A DNA stretch of 64,000 bases from Flavobacterium hungaricum (GCF_015182285.1 NZ_PRDM01000002.1:1197349-1261348), one strand, 5' to 3'; counted from the first letter of the stretch, positions 42,969 to 52,091 are shown. The notes: generated from the letters alone by a model not told the origin. Translations and numbers: made by a program.

Positions 42969-45026
42969 TTACATAAATAGTGCTACTAGTAAATCAATAA
43001 CTTTAATTCCGATGAAAGGAACGATCAAGCCGCCAAGACCATAAATCAAAAGATTTCTTTTTAAGATCGCACTGGCTCCAATTGGACGATAATCAACACC
43101 TTTCAGCGCAAGCGGAATCAAAATTGGAATAATAACCGCGTTGAAAATTACAGCCGATAAAATGGCACTTTCAGGACTATGCAAATGCATAATATTCAAA
43201 CCTTGCAACGCAGGAATCGCAGTAATAAAAAGAGCAGGAACAATAGCAAAATATTTCGCAACGTCATTTGCAATAGAAAAAGTAGTTAAAGTACCTCGAG
43301 TCATTAAAAGCTGTTTTCCAATTTCAACAATCTCAATTAATTTCGTTGGGTCATTGTCAAGATCGACCATGTTTCCGGCTTCTTTTGCAGCTTGAGTACC
43401 GCTGTTCATGGCAACTCCAACATTCGCCTGAGCAAGGGCAGGAGCATCATTTGTTCCGTCACCCATCATGGCAACCAGTCTTCCTTCGGCCTGTTCTTTT
43501 CTAATGTAATTCATTTTATCCTCAGGTTTAGCTTCGGCAATAAAATCATCAACTCCGGCAGCTTCTGCAATAAATTTAGCCGTAAGCGGATTATCTCCCG
43601 TAACCATAACCGTTTTGATTCCCATTCTGCGCAAACGCTCAAAACGCTCTTTCATTCCGGTTTTTATAATATCCTGAAGCTCGATAACACCTTGAACTTC
43701 ATTGTTTTTAATTACTACCAATGGTGTTCCTCCGTTAGACGAAATTGTAATAACTTGCTGTGCAGTATCTTCAGGGAAAGCATTTCCGGCTTGCTGTGCA
43801 ATATTTTTTGCTGCATCCTGTGCGCCTTTTCTAATATTGGTTCCGTCTTTTAATACTACTCCAGAAGTTCTTGTTTCAGCTGTAAATTTTATACTATGTG
43901 AGATGTTTTCTGTAAGAAGTGAAATGTCTGATTGCATTTTACTATTTACATCTAAGATTTTACCTAACTCGAGAATACTTTTCCCTTCAGGAGTATCATC
44001 TGCAAGCGAACTCAAAACAGCTGATTTTACAAAATCATCAAAAGAAATGCCTTTTGTTGGATAAAAATTGGTTGCTTTTCTGTTTCCAATTGTAATTGTT
44101 CCGGTTTTATCCAAAAGCAGTACATCAATATCTCCGGCAGTTTCAACCGCTTTTCCAGATTTTGTAATTACGTTGGCACGTAAAGCTCTGTCCATTCCCG
44201 CAATACCAATCGCAGAAAGCAATCCTCCAATTGTAGTTGGAATTAAACATACAAACAAAGCAATGAAAGCCGCAATCGTGATGGGTGCGTTGGCATAGTC
44301 GGCAAACGGTTTTAGCGTAACGCACACAATCACGAAGATTAAGGTAAATGCGGCTAATAAAATGGTTAGGGCAATTTCGTTTGGTGTTTTCTGACGGCTC
44401 GCACCTTCAACCAAAGCAATCATTTTATCCAAAAAGCTTTCGCCTGGTTCAGATGTTACTTTTACCTTAATTTTATCTGATAATACTTTTGTTCCTCCGG
44501 TTACAGATGACTTATCACCTCCCGCTTCCCGAATTACAGGAGCACTTTCCCCGGTAATGGCACTTTCGTCGATCGTAGCCAGACCTTCGATAATTTCACC
44601 ATCAGCAGCAATTAAATCACCGGCTTCGCAAACGAAAATATCGTCTTTTTTTAATGCCGAAGAACTGATATTTCTGATTTCTCCATTTGGCAGAATTTGT
44701 CTTGCAGGAGTTTCTTCTCTTGTTTTTCTTAAACTATCGGCTTGTGCTTTTCCTCTTGCTTCGGCAATTGCTTCGGCGAAATTGGCAAATAAAAGTGTTG
44801 CCAGTAAAATCAAGAACACAATTAAGTTATAAGTAAAACTTCCCTGATCATTTGCACCCATTAATATTGAAATACAGACAGCAAACATAATGGCTGTTCC
44901 AATTTCTACGGTAAACATTACCGGATTTTTGATCATCATTTTTGGATTCAGCTTGACAAAAGACTGCACTAAGGCTTCTTTTACCTGCTTACTTTCAAAC
45001 AATGATGTGGATTTATTAGTTGTCAT
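42969..45026 (-). CDS. kdpB: Potassium-transporting P-type ATPase subunit B
   Basis: A 685-residue P-type ATPase, the catalytic subunit of KdpFABC. The phosphorylation site is LLDKTGTIT (Asp near 306). The actuator motif is [10 protein letters not shown], a site whose serine is phosphorylated for inhibition in E. coli KdpB (TGES, Ser162 there). Hinge motifs are MVTGDNPLT and [18 protein letters not shown]. Seven hydrophobic segments are visible. Full length and intact. It sits between kdpA and kdpC, with repeat-filled gaps on both sides. Confidence 0.98.
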   Translation of the reverse strand: MTTNKSTSLFESKQVKEALVQSFVKLNPKMMIKNPVMFTVEIGTAIMFAVCISILMGANDQGSFTYNLIVFLILLATLLFANFAEAIAEARGKAQADSLRKTREETPARQILPNGEIRNISSSALKKDDIFVCEAGDLIAADGEIIEGLATIDESAITGESAPVIREAGGDKSSVTGGTKVLSDKIKVKVTSEPGESFLDKMIALVEGASRQKTPNEIALTILLAAFTLIFVIVCVTLKPFADYANAPITIAAFIALFVCLIPTTIGGLLSAIGIAGMDRALRANVITKSGKAVETAGDIDVLLLDKTGTITIGNRKATNFYPTKGISFDDFVKSAVLSSLADDTPEGKSILELGKILDVNSKMQSDISLLTENISHSIKFTAETRTSGVVLKDGTNIRKGAQDAAKNIAQQAGNAFPEDTAQQVITISSNGGTPLVVIKNNEVQGVIELQDIIKTGMKERFERLRRMGIKTVMVTGDNPLTAKFIAEAAGVDDFIAEAKPEDKMNYIRKEQAEGRLVAMMGDGTNDAPALAQANVGVAMNSGTQAAKEAGNMVDLDNDPTKLIEIVEIGKQLLMTRGTLTTFSIANDVAKYFAIVPALFITAIPALQGLNIMHLHSPESAILSAVIFNAVIIPILIPLALKGVDYRPIGASAILKRNLLIYGLGGLIVPFIGIKVIDLLVALFM

Positions 45027-45093
45027 TTTCTTGTAAAAAGTTAAATGTTATTTGTTAAATGTTATGCGTTGAAAAAACACATAGATTGTAAAA

Positions 45094-45185
45094 CATAGCC
45101 AGTGGTTTCAACCGCTGGGACGCAACGTATATCACAATCTTCGTCCCTGCAATTCGTTTCCCGTGGTTGAAACCACGGGCTATAT
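45094..45185. repeat. REPIN-like inverted-hairpin element, copy 1
   Basis: Left hairpin: ATAGCC then CCAGTGGTT/AACCGCTGG. Right hairpin in inverse orientation: CCCGTGGTT/AACCACGGG then GGCTATAT (about 45160-45185). About 40 bases of unique sequence separate them. Copy 2 lies at 56380-56466. The element fills the kdpA-kdpB gap. Confidence 0.75.
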
Positions 45186-45289
45186 TGAAATGCGAATGGT
45201 AAAATCGTTATTCTAACTATGTGTGAAAACGAGTTTTCTTTTTTATAGATTTAAATTCTATGCCTATGTGTTTAAATTATCCAGCATTT

Positions 45290-47011
45290 TTATTTTAAAG
45301 TAAAGAATTCTGCCAATGGACCTAAAGCTAAAGCTGGGAAGAATGATAAAGCAGCGATAATTGCGATTACGGCAAAAGTCATGATTCCGAAAATTGATGT
45401 ATCTGTTTTTAAAGTTCCTGCACTTTCCGGAATGTATTTTTTACCTGCCAGTAAACCAGCAATTGCCAATGGTCCAATGATTGGAATAAAACGGCTTAAC
45501 AGTAATACAATTCCTGTAGTGATATTCCAAAACGGATTATTATCTCCTAAACCTTCAAAACCAGAACCGTTATTAGCCGCGCTCGAAGTGTATTCGTATA
45601 ACATTTCTGAGAATCCGTGATTTCCAGGATTGTTTAACCAGCCTGTTGCGTTACCGCTGAACCAATATCCCATTGCGGTATCGTGTGCAGCAAAATAAGA
45701 TGCTAAAGCTGTTCCTGCTAATATTAATAAAGGATGAAGAATAGCGATAAAAGCGGCTATTTTAACTTCCCGTGCTTCGATTTTCTTCCCTAAAAATTCA
45801 GGAGTTCGACCCACCATTAATCCAGAGATAAATACAGCGAGAATAATGAAAATGTAGTAGTTCAAAATACCCACGCCGCAACCGCCGTAAAAGGCATTTA
45901 CCATCATAGATAATAATTGCATTGCGCCAGAAACCGGCATCGAACTATCGTGCATACTGTTTACAGAACCTGTAGAAATTACCGTTGTGGCAATACTCCA
46001 GAAACCTGACATGGCCGGGCCAAACCGAACTTCTTTTCCTTCCATCGCTCCAGTTGCTTGTGCAATACCCATTTTTTCGATAGCAGGATTTCCGTTGAGT
46101 TCGCTCATAACTGTTGGAACAACCAGAAGTAAGAATCCAACCGTCATTACACCAAAAATAATATTGGCTAATTTTCTTTTGTTTAGGAAAAATCCAAGTG
46201 CAAAAATCATTGCAAACGGAATAATCATCTGCGCCCAAAGCTCAACTCCATTCGTAAAATAAGTCGGATTTTCTAAAGGATGTGCTGAGTTGGCTCCAAA
46301 GAAACCACCACCATTTGTACCAATATGTTTAATAGCAATAAAAGCTGCAGCAGGTCCGCGAGAAACTTCTACATGATCGCCTTGCAGCGTTGTAATAGCA
46401 TCTTTACCTTCAAAAGTCATTGGTGTACCGCTAAATACTAATGCGATAGCCACTATTGCTGAAAGTGGTAATAAAATACGAGTACAGCTTTTGATGAAAT
46501 AATTGTAAAAATTACCCAATTTTTCTGTAGTTCTTTCTTTCATTGCCGTGAAAATCATTGCAGCAGCAGCCATTCCGATACCGGCAGAAACAAACTGAAG
46601 AAACATCAAGACGATTTGTGAAAGGTAAGAAACCCCGCTTTCGCCTGAATAATGCTGTAAGTTACAGTTAACCAAAAATGAAATAGCAGTATTAAATGCC
46701 AAATCTGGCGTCATAGAAGGGTTGTTGTCCGGATTAAGGGGTAAAGAACCTTGAAACAATAAGACAAAAAAGCAAAGAAAGAACCAAAGCATATTGATAC
46801 TTAAAAGTGCTTTTAAGTGTTGTTTCCAGTTCATTTCTTCAGCCGAATTAATACCGCTGATTTTAAAAATAAATTTTTCAATGGGATTGAAAATGGGGTC
46901 AAGAAGTGTTTTATCTCCCAAATAAACTTTAGCAATATATTTTCCTAAAGGAATCGCTAAAACAATGGTTAGAATAAAAATACCAATGACGCCTAATAAT
47001 TCTGTGTTCAT
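45290..47011 (-). CDS. kdpA: Potassium-transporting ATPase subunit A
   Basis: A 573-residue K+ channel-like subunit of KdpFABC. The start is placed at the ATG at 47011 (MNTELLGVIGIFILTIVLA), where KdpA homologues begin; an upstream in-frame extension to 47080 reads through repeat DNA and is rejected. Four pore-loop repeats can be traced, including FLVNCNLQHYSGE, GTNGGGFFGANSAHPLENP, the MQLLSMMVNAFYGGCGVG segment and AANNGSGFEGL. Ten or so helices are visible. kdpF lies just upstream. Confidence 0.97.
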   Translation of the reverse strand: MNTELLGVIGIFILTIVLAIPLGKYIAKVYLGDKTLLDPIFNPIEKFIFKISGINSAEEMNWKQHLKALLSINMLWFFLCFFVLLFQGSLPLNPDNNPSMTPDLAFNTAISFLVNCNLQHYSGESGVSYLSQIVLMFLQFVSAGIGMAAAAMIFTAMKERTTEKLGNFYNYFIKSCTRILLPLSAIVAIALVFSGTPMTFEGKDAITTLQGDHVEVSRGPAAAFIAIKHIGTNGGGFFGANSAHPLENPTYFTNGVELWAQMIIPFAMIFALGFFLNKRKLANIIFGVMTVGFLLLVVPTVMSELNGNPAIEKMGIAQATGAMEGKEVRFGPAMSGFWSIATTVISTGSVNSMHDSSMPVSGAMQLLSMMVNAFYGGCGVGILNYYIFIILAVFISGLMVGRTPEFLGKKIEAREVKIAAFIAILHPLLILAGTALASYFAAHDTAMGYWFSGNATGWLNNPGNHGFSEMLYEYTSSAANNGSGFEGLGDNNPFWNITTGIVLLLSRFIPIIGPLAIAGLLAGKKYIPESAGTLKTDTSIFGIMTFAVIAIIAALSFFPALALGPLAEFFTLK

Positions 47012-47016
47012 ATTTT

Positions 47017-47112
47017 TTATTTTTTGTGAGATGTGAAATGTAAAAAGTGAGATGTAATTTGTAAAAAAGGATTGACGCATAACATCTAACTTCTCACTTA
47101 TAACTTTTCACT
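47017..47112. repeat. GTGAGATGTGAAATG repeat between kdpA and kdpF
   Basis: Units such as GTGAGATGTGAAATGTAAAAAG are followed in reverse by CTTCTCACTTATAACTTTTCAC, forming a loose palindrome of the same family as 39378-39420 and 47289-47380. Confidence 0.6.
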
Positions 47113-47115
47113 AGA

Positions 47116-47193
47116 TTAAAATTTTTCGGGTTTGATTAAGACATAAACCAAATACACGAAAACGGCGATTGAAATAATAAATAGTGCGGTCAT
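47116..47193 (-). CDS. kdpF: Potassium-transporting ATPase subunit F
   Basis: A 25-residue single-helix peptide, MTALFIISIAVFVYLVYVLI ending KPEKF, with the KdpF hallmark of a hydrophobic helix finishing in a KPE-type basic/acidic tail. KdpF stabilises the KdpFABC complex in the inner membrane. It is too short for routine gene calling. It lies directly upstream of kdpA, as expected, and starts 3 bases after another membrane microprotein stops. Confidence 0.9.
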   Translation of the reverse strand: MTALFIISIAVFVYLVYVLIKPEKF

Positions 47194-47196
47194 GAT

Positions 47197-47280
47197 TTAG
47201 ATTTTTTCAAAAAATTCGACTGACATAAAACAAATTGCAAACAGCACAACGGCCAATGCGAGTAAAAGAAATGTGATCAT
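47197..47280 (-). CDS. Predicted 27-residue membrane microprotein upstream of kdpF
   Basis: An ATG-initiated frame of 27 residues: MITFLLLALAVVLFAICF, then MSVEFFEKI. One hydrophobic helix (residues 3-19) is followed by a short acidic/aromatic tail. It ends 3 bases before kdpF begins, in the same direction, so translation is likely coupled. It is KdpF-like in size and topology but lacks the KPE ending. It could be a second accessory peptide of the pump, a diverged kdpF copy, or a leader peptide. Expression is not shown. Confidence 0.6.
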   Translation of the reverse strand: MITFLLLALAVVLFAICFMSVEFFEKI

Positions 47281-47288
47281 AGGATTAT

Positions 47289-47380
47289 TTTAGATTTGTG
47301 AAATGTGAAATGTGAGAAGTAAAATGTTTTTTGTGAAAAGTGATGAACATCTTACATTTCACAAAAAACATTTCACTAAT
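47289..47380. repeat. GTGAAATG repeat with 17-base perfect hairpin
   Basis: AAATGTTTTTTGTGAAA (47322-47338) pairs perfectly with TTTCACAAAAAACATTT (47357-47373). Tandem GTGAAATGTGAAATGTGAG units precede it. It lies between the 93-residue gene and the microprotein gene of the kdp operon. Confidence 0.75.
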
Positions 47381-47661
47381 TAAACTCCTGAAGCATTAAC
47401 CTGCTTGATATATTCCGCTTTAAGCGTTTGAGGAAAAAGATGTGAAATGTTGCAGTGACGCATTTCCATAAAAGAAGAAACCGAAAAAACATACACATTA
47501 GAAATGGCATTTTTTGTTTCGATGCTTCCGGTTATAAACAAACGTTCGGCAAGAGCCAGACATTTCTTCGCTCTCACGATATTGCCCGAAATAATCGATT
47601 TTTTAGTGATTTCGGCAAAGCGTTCAGCTTGTTTGTAGATTGAGGTAACTTGAGTTTTCAT
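47380..47661 (-). CDS. Small conserved protein at the head of the kdp operon
   Basis: A 93-residue soluble, mostly helical protein (YKQAERFAEITKKSIISGNI, RAKKCLALAERLFITGS) with a central NVYVFSVSSFMEM strand and a C-terminal QVNASGV. No signal peptide or membrane helix. It is the first gene after the regulator genes, in the same orientation as kdpF and kdpA. I have an unverified recollection of such small proteins in flavobacterial kdp operons (possibly DUF7674), so a role in regulating the pump is plausible. Function unknown. Confidence 0.65.
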   Translation of the reverse strand: MKTQVTSIYKQAERFAEITKKSIISGNIVRAKKCLALAERLFITGSIETKNAISNVYVFSVSSFMEMRHCNISHLFPQTLKAEYIKQVNASGV

Positions 47662-47780
47662 TTGGAATGAATTTTAATGTTCTCCCTCCTTATGCCAAAA
47701 TATGTTCCGAAAAAGTCAAGATACAGCTAAAGTGCTGTCAATAAAAGGAATGTAGTTATGTGCCAAAAATCAGGCATAAA

Positions 47781-47807
47781 AAAAGCCTATCATTTTGATA
47801 AGCTTTT
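47781..47807 (-). terminator. Terminator after the NtrC-type regulator gene
   Basis: On the minus strand AAAGCTTATCA pairs with TGATAGGCTTT (one wobble) around a short AAA loop, followed by a T-rich run. It lies downstream of the regulator gene ending at 48037 and separates it from the kdp structural genes. Confidence 0.75.
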
Positions 47808-47830
47808 CTCGTTTTGATATGTTATTGTCA

Positions 47831-47992
47831 AGCTCCGGAGGAGCGAAATATTTATAGAAATAAAGGATCATAGTTATTAGAGCCCCAGCGGGGTGACCTA
47901 TTTTTTTAGATTGCGTAGGTGTCGCTCCGCTGGAGCTTTTTTTCACTGGCAATAAATAATCTATAAATATTACGCTTCTCCGAAGCTTTAAA
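47831..47992. repeat. Cluster of four short palindromic units
   Basis: Units at 47831-47860 and 47881-47910 lie on the plus strand and units at about 47922-47938 and 47958-47989 on the minus strand. Each starts with a hairpin of the form AGCTCC-gga-GGAGC (or AGCCCC-agc-GGGGT, AGCTTC-gga-GAAGC). Three are followed by a TATTT-and-TAGA tail. No gene is seen in the 375-base gap 47662-48036 apart from these units and the terminator. Confidence 0.75.
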
Positions 47993-48036
47993 AATTGATA
48001 TTAAAATTTGCCATTGATATTGGAATTTGGAATTTT

Positions 48037-49392
48037 TTAAATTTTGGAATTTTCAATCCCATATTCTTCTAATTTTCGATACAAAGTCGCAATTCCAATT
48101 TCTAATAATCGAGCCGTTTCAGCTTTATTGCCTTTTGTATAATTTAAAACCTTTTGTATGTGCAGTTTTTCAACACTCTGCATAGAGAAAGCCGACATTG
48201 ATTTGGTAGTTTTCTCCGCCTGATGCTGCATTTCGTATGGCAGAACGTCTGAAGTTAAAGTATCGCCATTACTCAAAATAACCGATCTTTCGATGATGTT
48301 TTTAAGTTCGCGGATATTTCCCGGCCAGGAATAATTTTCTAATTTCTGCAGAAAATCATCAGCAATATGTAATGTTTTTTTGTTTGTTTTCTCAGAAAAC
48401 TGTTTGACAAAATGATGCGTCAAAACGGCAATATCTTTAATTCTTTCACGTAAAGACGGCAGTTTTATTTCGAAGATATTTAAGCGGAAATACAAATCAG
48501 AACGGAAACGATGTTCATCGCTTTCTGTTTTCAAATCTCGGTTTGTAGCGGCAATTAACCTGAAATTGGATTTTTTTGGAGTTGTGTCGCCAACCGGAAT
48601 ATACTCAGAAGTTTCTAAAACACGTAATAATTTCGCCTGAAGATCAATTGGCATTTCACCAATTTCATCCAGAAATAAAGTACCGCCATTGGCTTCTTCA
48701 ATAAAACCCTTTTTGTCTTTCAGAGCTCCTGTAAAAGCGCCTTGTTTATGACCAAAAAGTTCACTTTCTAAAATTTCTTTACTAAAAGTACTGCAGTTTA
48801 AAGCGACAAACGATTTCCCTACGCGATTGCTGTTTTCATGAATAGCCTGCGCAAAAACTTCTTTTCCCGTTCCGGTTTCACCCGTAAGCAAAACAGTTGA
48901 ATCTGTTTTGGCTACTTTTTGAGCGAGATCAATAACTTGTTCGATGCCTTTTGATTTTCCGATAATGGTACTGAAAGAATATTTATCGTTAATACGTTTT
49001 TCGAGCTGCTGCACCTTTTTTTGCAAATGCACTTTTTCAACTGCTTTATAAAGAAGCGGGATAATTTTATCATTATCATCGCCTTTTACAATATAATCAA
49101 AAGCACCATTTTTCATTGCTTTTACACCATCAGGAATATTTCCAAAAGCGGTTAAAAGAATAACTTCGACAAAAGGAAATCCTGTTTTAATATTTTCAAC
49201 AAAATCAACTCCATTTCCGTCTGGCAGTTTTACATCACATAAAACCACATCAATATCCATTTGTTCGAGTTTTTTATAACCTGATTTTAAATCTTTGGCT
49301 TCAAAAACTTCAAATTCTTCTGATTTTATAATGCGTGCCAGCAGACTTCGTAGTTTTTCTTCGTCGTCTATAATTAAAATTTTGTGTGTCAT
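48037..49392 (-). CDS. NtrC-type sigma-54-dependent response regulator
   Basis: A 451-residue regulator in three parts. The receiver (1 to about 120) has Asp53 in VVLCDVKLP. The sigma-54 AAA+ domain (about 140-370) has Walker A TGETGTGKE, the sigma-54-contacting GAFTGA loop and Walker [14 protein letters not shown] Fis-type helix-turn-helix lies at about 405-448 (NKAETARLLEIGIATLYRKL). Its gene follows the TPR histidine kinase by 55 bases, making them partners. Given its place next to the kdp genes, and since no KdpE was found in this window, it is the likely activator of kdp. A minus-strand TAAATTTG at 49431-49438 may give it its own promoter. Confidence 0.93.
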   Translation of the reverse strand: MTHKILIIDDEEKLRSLLARIIKSEEFEVFEAKDLKSGYKKLEQMDIDVVLCDVKLPDGNGVDFVENIKTGFPFVEVILLTAFGNIPDGVKAMKNGAFDYIVKGDDNDKIIPLLYKAVEKVHLQKKVQQLEKRINDKYSFSTIIGKSKGIEQVIDLAQKVAKTDSTVLLTGETGTGKEVFAQAIHENSNRVGKSFVALNCSTFSKEILESELFGHKQGAFTGALKDKKGFIEEANGGTLFLDEIGEMPIDLQAKLLRVLETSEYIPVGDTTPKKSNFRLIAATNRDLKTESDEHRFRSDLYFRLNIFEIKLPSLRERIKDIAVLTHHFVKQFSEKTNKKTLHIADDFLQKLENYSWPGNIRELKNIIERSVILSNGDTLTSDVLPYEMQHQAEKTTKSMSAFSMQSVEKLHIQKVLNYTKGNKAETARLLEIGIATLYRKLEEYGIENSKI

Positions 49393-49447
49393 TTGTAAAT
49401 AATGCTAAACCGAATTGGTATTTTGATGTACAAATTTAGGTTTTAAA

Positions 49448-51883
49448 TCATTTCCGTTTTTGATTCAATGGAAATTCATGCGAAAATTCAATTTTGATAA
49501 TGGTACCGTTATTGTTTTCAATTTTTAAATTCGCTGCAAGGTCATCGCTCAAACCTTTTATAAGCATCATTCCAAAAGAATTTGGTTTTGCATTGTTGAG
49601 GTTTGCATCAAACCCAATTCCGTTATCAGCAATAATAAGACTATATTTATTTTCAGCTTTAGTTTCCAGCGTAATATAGATCATTCCTGTTTTTTCATCA
49701 GGAAAAGCATATTTTATCGAATTTGTAATCGCTTCATTCAAAATCAATCCAATTGGTACTGCGTGTGCAACATCCAATTCCAACGGATCAATTTTTATTT
49801 CAAATCGAATTCTTTGTCCAAGCGAAAAAGATTCTTTTAGATATTCAGCCAATTCCTTAATATAATTCGGCATATTGATAGTCGAAATATTTTCAGAATT
49901 ATATAATTTCTGATGAATAAGCGACATCGAATGTATTCTATGCTGACTGTTTTTTATGGCATGCAATGCCATATCATTATCCAAATAAGCAGATTGCGAA
50001 TTAAGAAGACTAATCACAGTTTGGAGATTGTTTTTTACACGATGATGAATCTCTTTCAACAGCCATTCTTTCTCCTCTAATAAATGGGTAAGGTTGAGGT
50101 TTTTTTGGTGGATTTCTTTTTCTTTTAATTCCAGTTTGGCATGATTTCGCTGTTTTAAACGGTATCGGTTAAATAATAAAGCAATGATAACCAGCAATAA
50201 AATCAAACTCCAGATCGATACGCTGTTTAAGAGTTTCGATTTTTGCAATTCGCTTTTTTGCAATTTATCCTGATCATTCAAAAGTTTTATTTTTTGTTCT
50301 TTAGAGGCCGTTTCATAATCAATTTTTAGTTCATCAATTTGTTTGTTTTTGTTGATGCCGCTAGTAGAATCACTAAGTTTTTTTACATTTCTATAATGCT
50401 CTAAAGCGCCCAGATAATTGCCATTAAGCGAATCAATTTTGTATAATGAATATTGAAAGATTTCTGAATTATAAGGTTTTTTGTGGATTTTAGAAAGTGC
50501 AAAAACTTTATCTGCATAAAATTTAGCCTTTTGTGCATCATTTATAAAGGAATAAAAATAGGCCATACTTGCATAACAATGAGTAACTTCTCGAAAGGTT
50601 TCGGGCGCATTTAATTGTCGCGCATAAGAATCCATTTCGATAAAATATTTTTCTGCTAAATCATATTTCTTTAATGATCCATAACAGTTGGCTCTTGCAT
50701 AAGCTACAAGCATTTTGTCAAAAATACTTTTTGGAGGATAGTCAGCAGTTACACTGTTAATATAAGCCAGAGCTTCTTTGTCCTTTTTCTTTATCGACAA
50801 AGCCGAAACAGCACCTATAAAACTTTTGTACCAAGTACCTGTATCTAAAGTTTTTTGCCCAATTTTAATGCTTTTTTTATACAATTCCAGCGCTTCTTCA
50901 TTATGCCCGTAAGTATTATACACATCCCCAAGACGTGTGTAAAAAATATCACCAAATGTATAATCCTTTTCAGCTTCCATTCTTTTTACACTTTTTAAGG
51001 CATAATATAGGGCAGTAGGAATATTGTGCTGCCCCAGTTCAATAAAAGTTATGGTTGTTTCTGCAAATTGCTGATGCTTAAAACCAATTTTTCGCAAATC
51101 GACTAAATTTTGGTAAAGCCTTTTTTTGGCTTCATTTATTTTTCCTCCCCAAAAATAAATGGTGGTAATCTTCATGTAATTTTCAATTCTTTTCTCTTCC
51201 ATTCCTAACGAAGCATAAAGAGAAACGGCTTCTTCGAGAATTTTTTCTTTTTGAGGATCTAAATTAAACAGAAGTGTTCCGTAAGCATCTAATGCCTGAG
51301 CAAGACCAAGTTGATCCTTTTGTTTTCGGCAATCTTCAATCACTTTCAAAAAGAGTTTATTTCCTTCTGCTTGATTATTAGCTTGATAATAAAATTTCCC
51401 TAAAAGAAGTAAACTTTGATTTTGCCATTTTTTAATTTTTAATTGATTAGAAACAGATACTGCTTCATCAATATAAATTTTTGCATTTTTAAGATCTTCT
51501 GGTCTTGAACCCGGCTTGAAAAGATAAAAATTAGACAATTGAAGCAATAATTTAAGACGGTCTTCATTTCTTGATTTAGCTAAAAGTTTTTTAGCCGAAT
51601 CAATAGTGCCATTATGAATTAAGTCATTTCCAATTAATGGTTTTCCATCATTAAAACCTTCATCACACGCTAAGGACAAAGGCAGCTTATAAGCCTTGCA
51701 GACTATTACAACAGCACTATCTACATCTATTGCACCTTGATTGGCATTATACAAATACATCGAAGCAGATTGAATAAGCAGTCTTTTTTTCTTTAGGTCA
51801 TATTGTTTTAGTGCAGAAGTATTTTGTGCAAATGATTGAAATGCAAATGCAATAGCAAAGCAGAAAACATAAAGTGATTTCAT
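49448..51883 (-). CDS. TPR-containing sensor histidine kinase (HisKA_2 type)
   Basis: An 811-residue kinase. The signal peptide is 1-19 (ending SFAQ). Periplasmic TPR-like repeats span about 100-490 (YGTLLFNLD, ALYYALKSVKRMEAE, EEALELYKKSIKIGQ). One membrane helix lies at about 548-566 (SIWSLILLLVIIALLF), then a coiled coil. The HisKA_2 box LLKEIHHRVKNNLQTV carries the phospho-His near residue 607. A HATPase_c domain ends the protein (ILNEAITNSIKYAF, IADNGIGFD). It pairs with the regulator gene 55 bases downstream. A minus-strand TATATTTG box lies at 51926-51933. Confidence 0.9.
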   Translation of the reverse strand: MKSLYVFCFAIAFAFQSFAQNTSALKQYDLKKKRLLIQSASMYLYNANQGAIDVDSAVVIVCKAYKLPLSLACDEGFNDGKPLIGNDLIHNGTIDSAKKLLAKSRNEDRLKLLLQLSNFYLFKPGSRPEDLKNAKIYIDEAVSVSNQLKIKKWQNQSLLLLGKFYYQANNQAEGNKLFLKVIEDCRKQKDQLGLAQALDAYGTLLFNLDPQKEKILEEAVSLYASLGMEEKRIENYMKITTIYFWGGKINEAKKRLYQNLVDLRKIGFKHQQFAETTITFIELGQHNIPTALYYALKSVKRMEAEKDYTFGDIFYTRLGDVYNTYGHNEEALELYKKSIKIGQKTLDTGTWYKSFIGAVSALSIKKKDKEALAYINSVTADYPPKSIFDKMLVAYARANCYGSLKKYDLAEKYFIEMDSYARQLNAPETFREVTHCYASMAYFYSFINDAQKAKFYADKVFALSKIHKKPYNSEIFQYSLYKIDSLNGNYLGALEHYRNVKKLSDSTSGINKNKQIDELKIDYETASKEQKIKLLNDQDKLQKSELQKSKLLNSVSIWSLILLLVIIALLFNRYRLKQRNHAKLELKEKEIHQKNLNLTHLLEEKEWLLKEIHHRVKNNLQTVISLLNSQSAYLDNDMALHAIKNSQHRIHSMSLIHQKLYNSENISTINMPNYIKELAEYLKESFSLGQRIRFEIKIDPLELDVAHAVPIGLILNEAITNSIKYAFPDEKTGMIYITLETKAENKYSLIIADNGIGFDANLNNAKPNSFGMMLIKGLSDDLAANLKIENNNGTIIKIEFSHEFPLNQKRK

Positions 51884-52091
51884 ACAAGTGTTGAGGATTA
51901 ATTGGTTAGTGGTTTTTTGGTCTCACAAATATAAAAAGAACACAACTGATTGTTTGATAAAATATCAAGAAAATTCACATTAAAACTCTTTTTCATGAAT
52001 TTTATTTTGCAAAAAAGTTAATTAAGTACGTTTTATTAACTAATTTTAGCTCAATATTTTATAAAGATATAATACTAAAAATGCTACAATT

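Noticed and set aside
47012..47080. N-terminal extension of KdpA by 23 residues
   Set aside because: The extension is translated from the GTGAAATG repeat. KdpA homologues start at the ATG at 47011.
47751..47767. Possible sigma-54 promoter for the kdp operon on the minus strand (TGGCACATAACTACA)
   Set aside because: The -24 half TGGCAC is good, but the -12 GC doublet is missing at the required 10-base spacing. Not strong enough to annotate despite the NtrC-type neighbour.
47770..47952. A 60-residue minus-strand open frame next to the kdp operon
   Set aside because: It runs through the AGCTCC/AGCCCC palindromic units and a terminator, so its sequence is explained by repeats rather than a gene.
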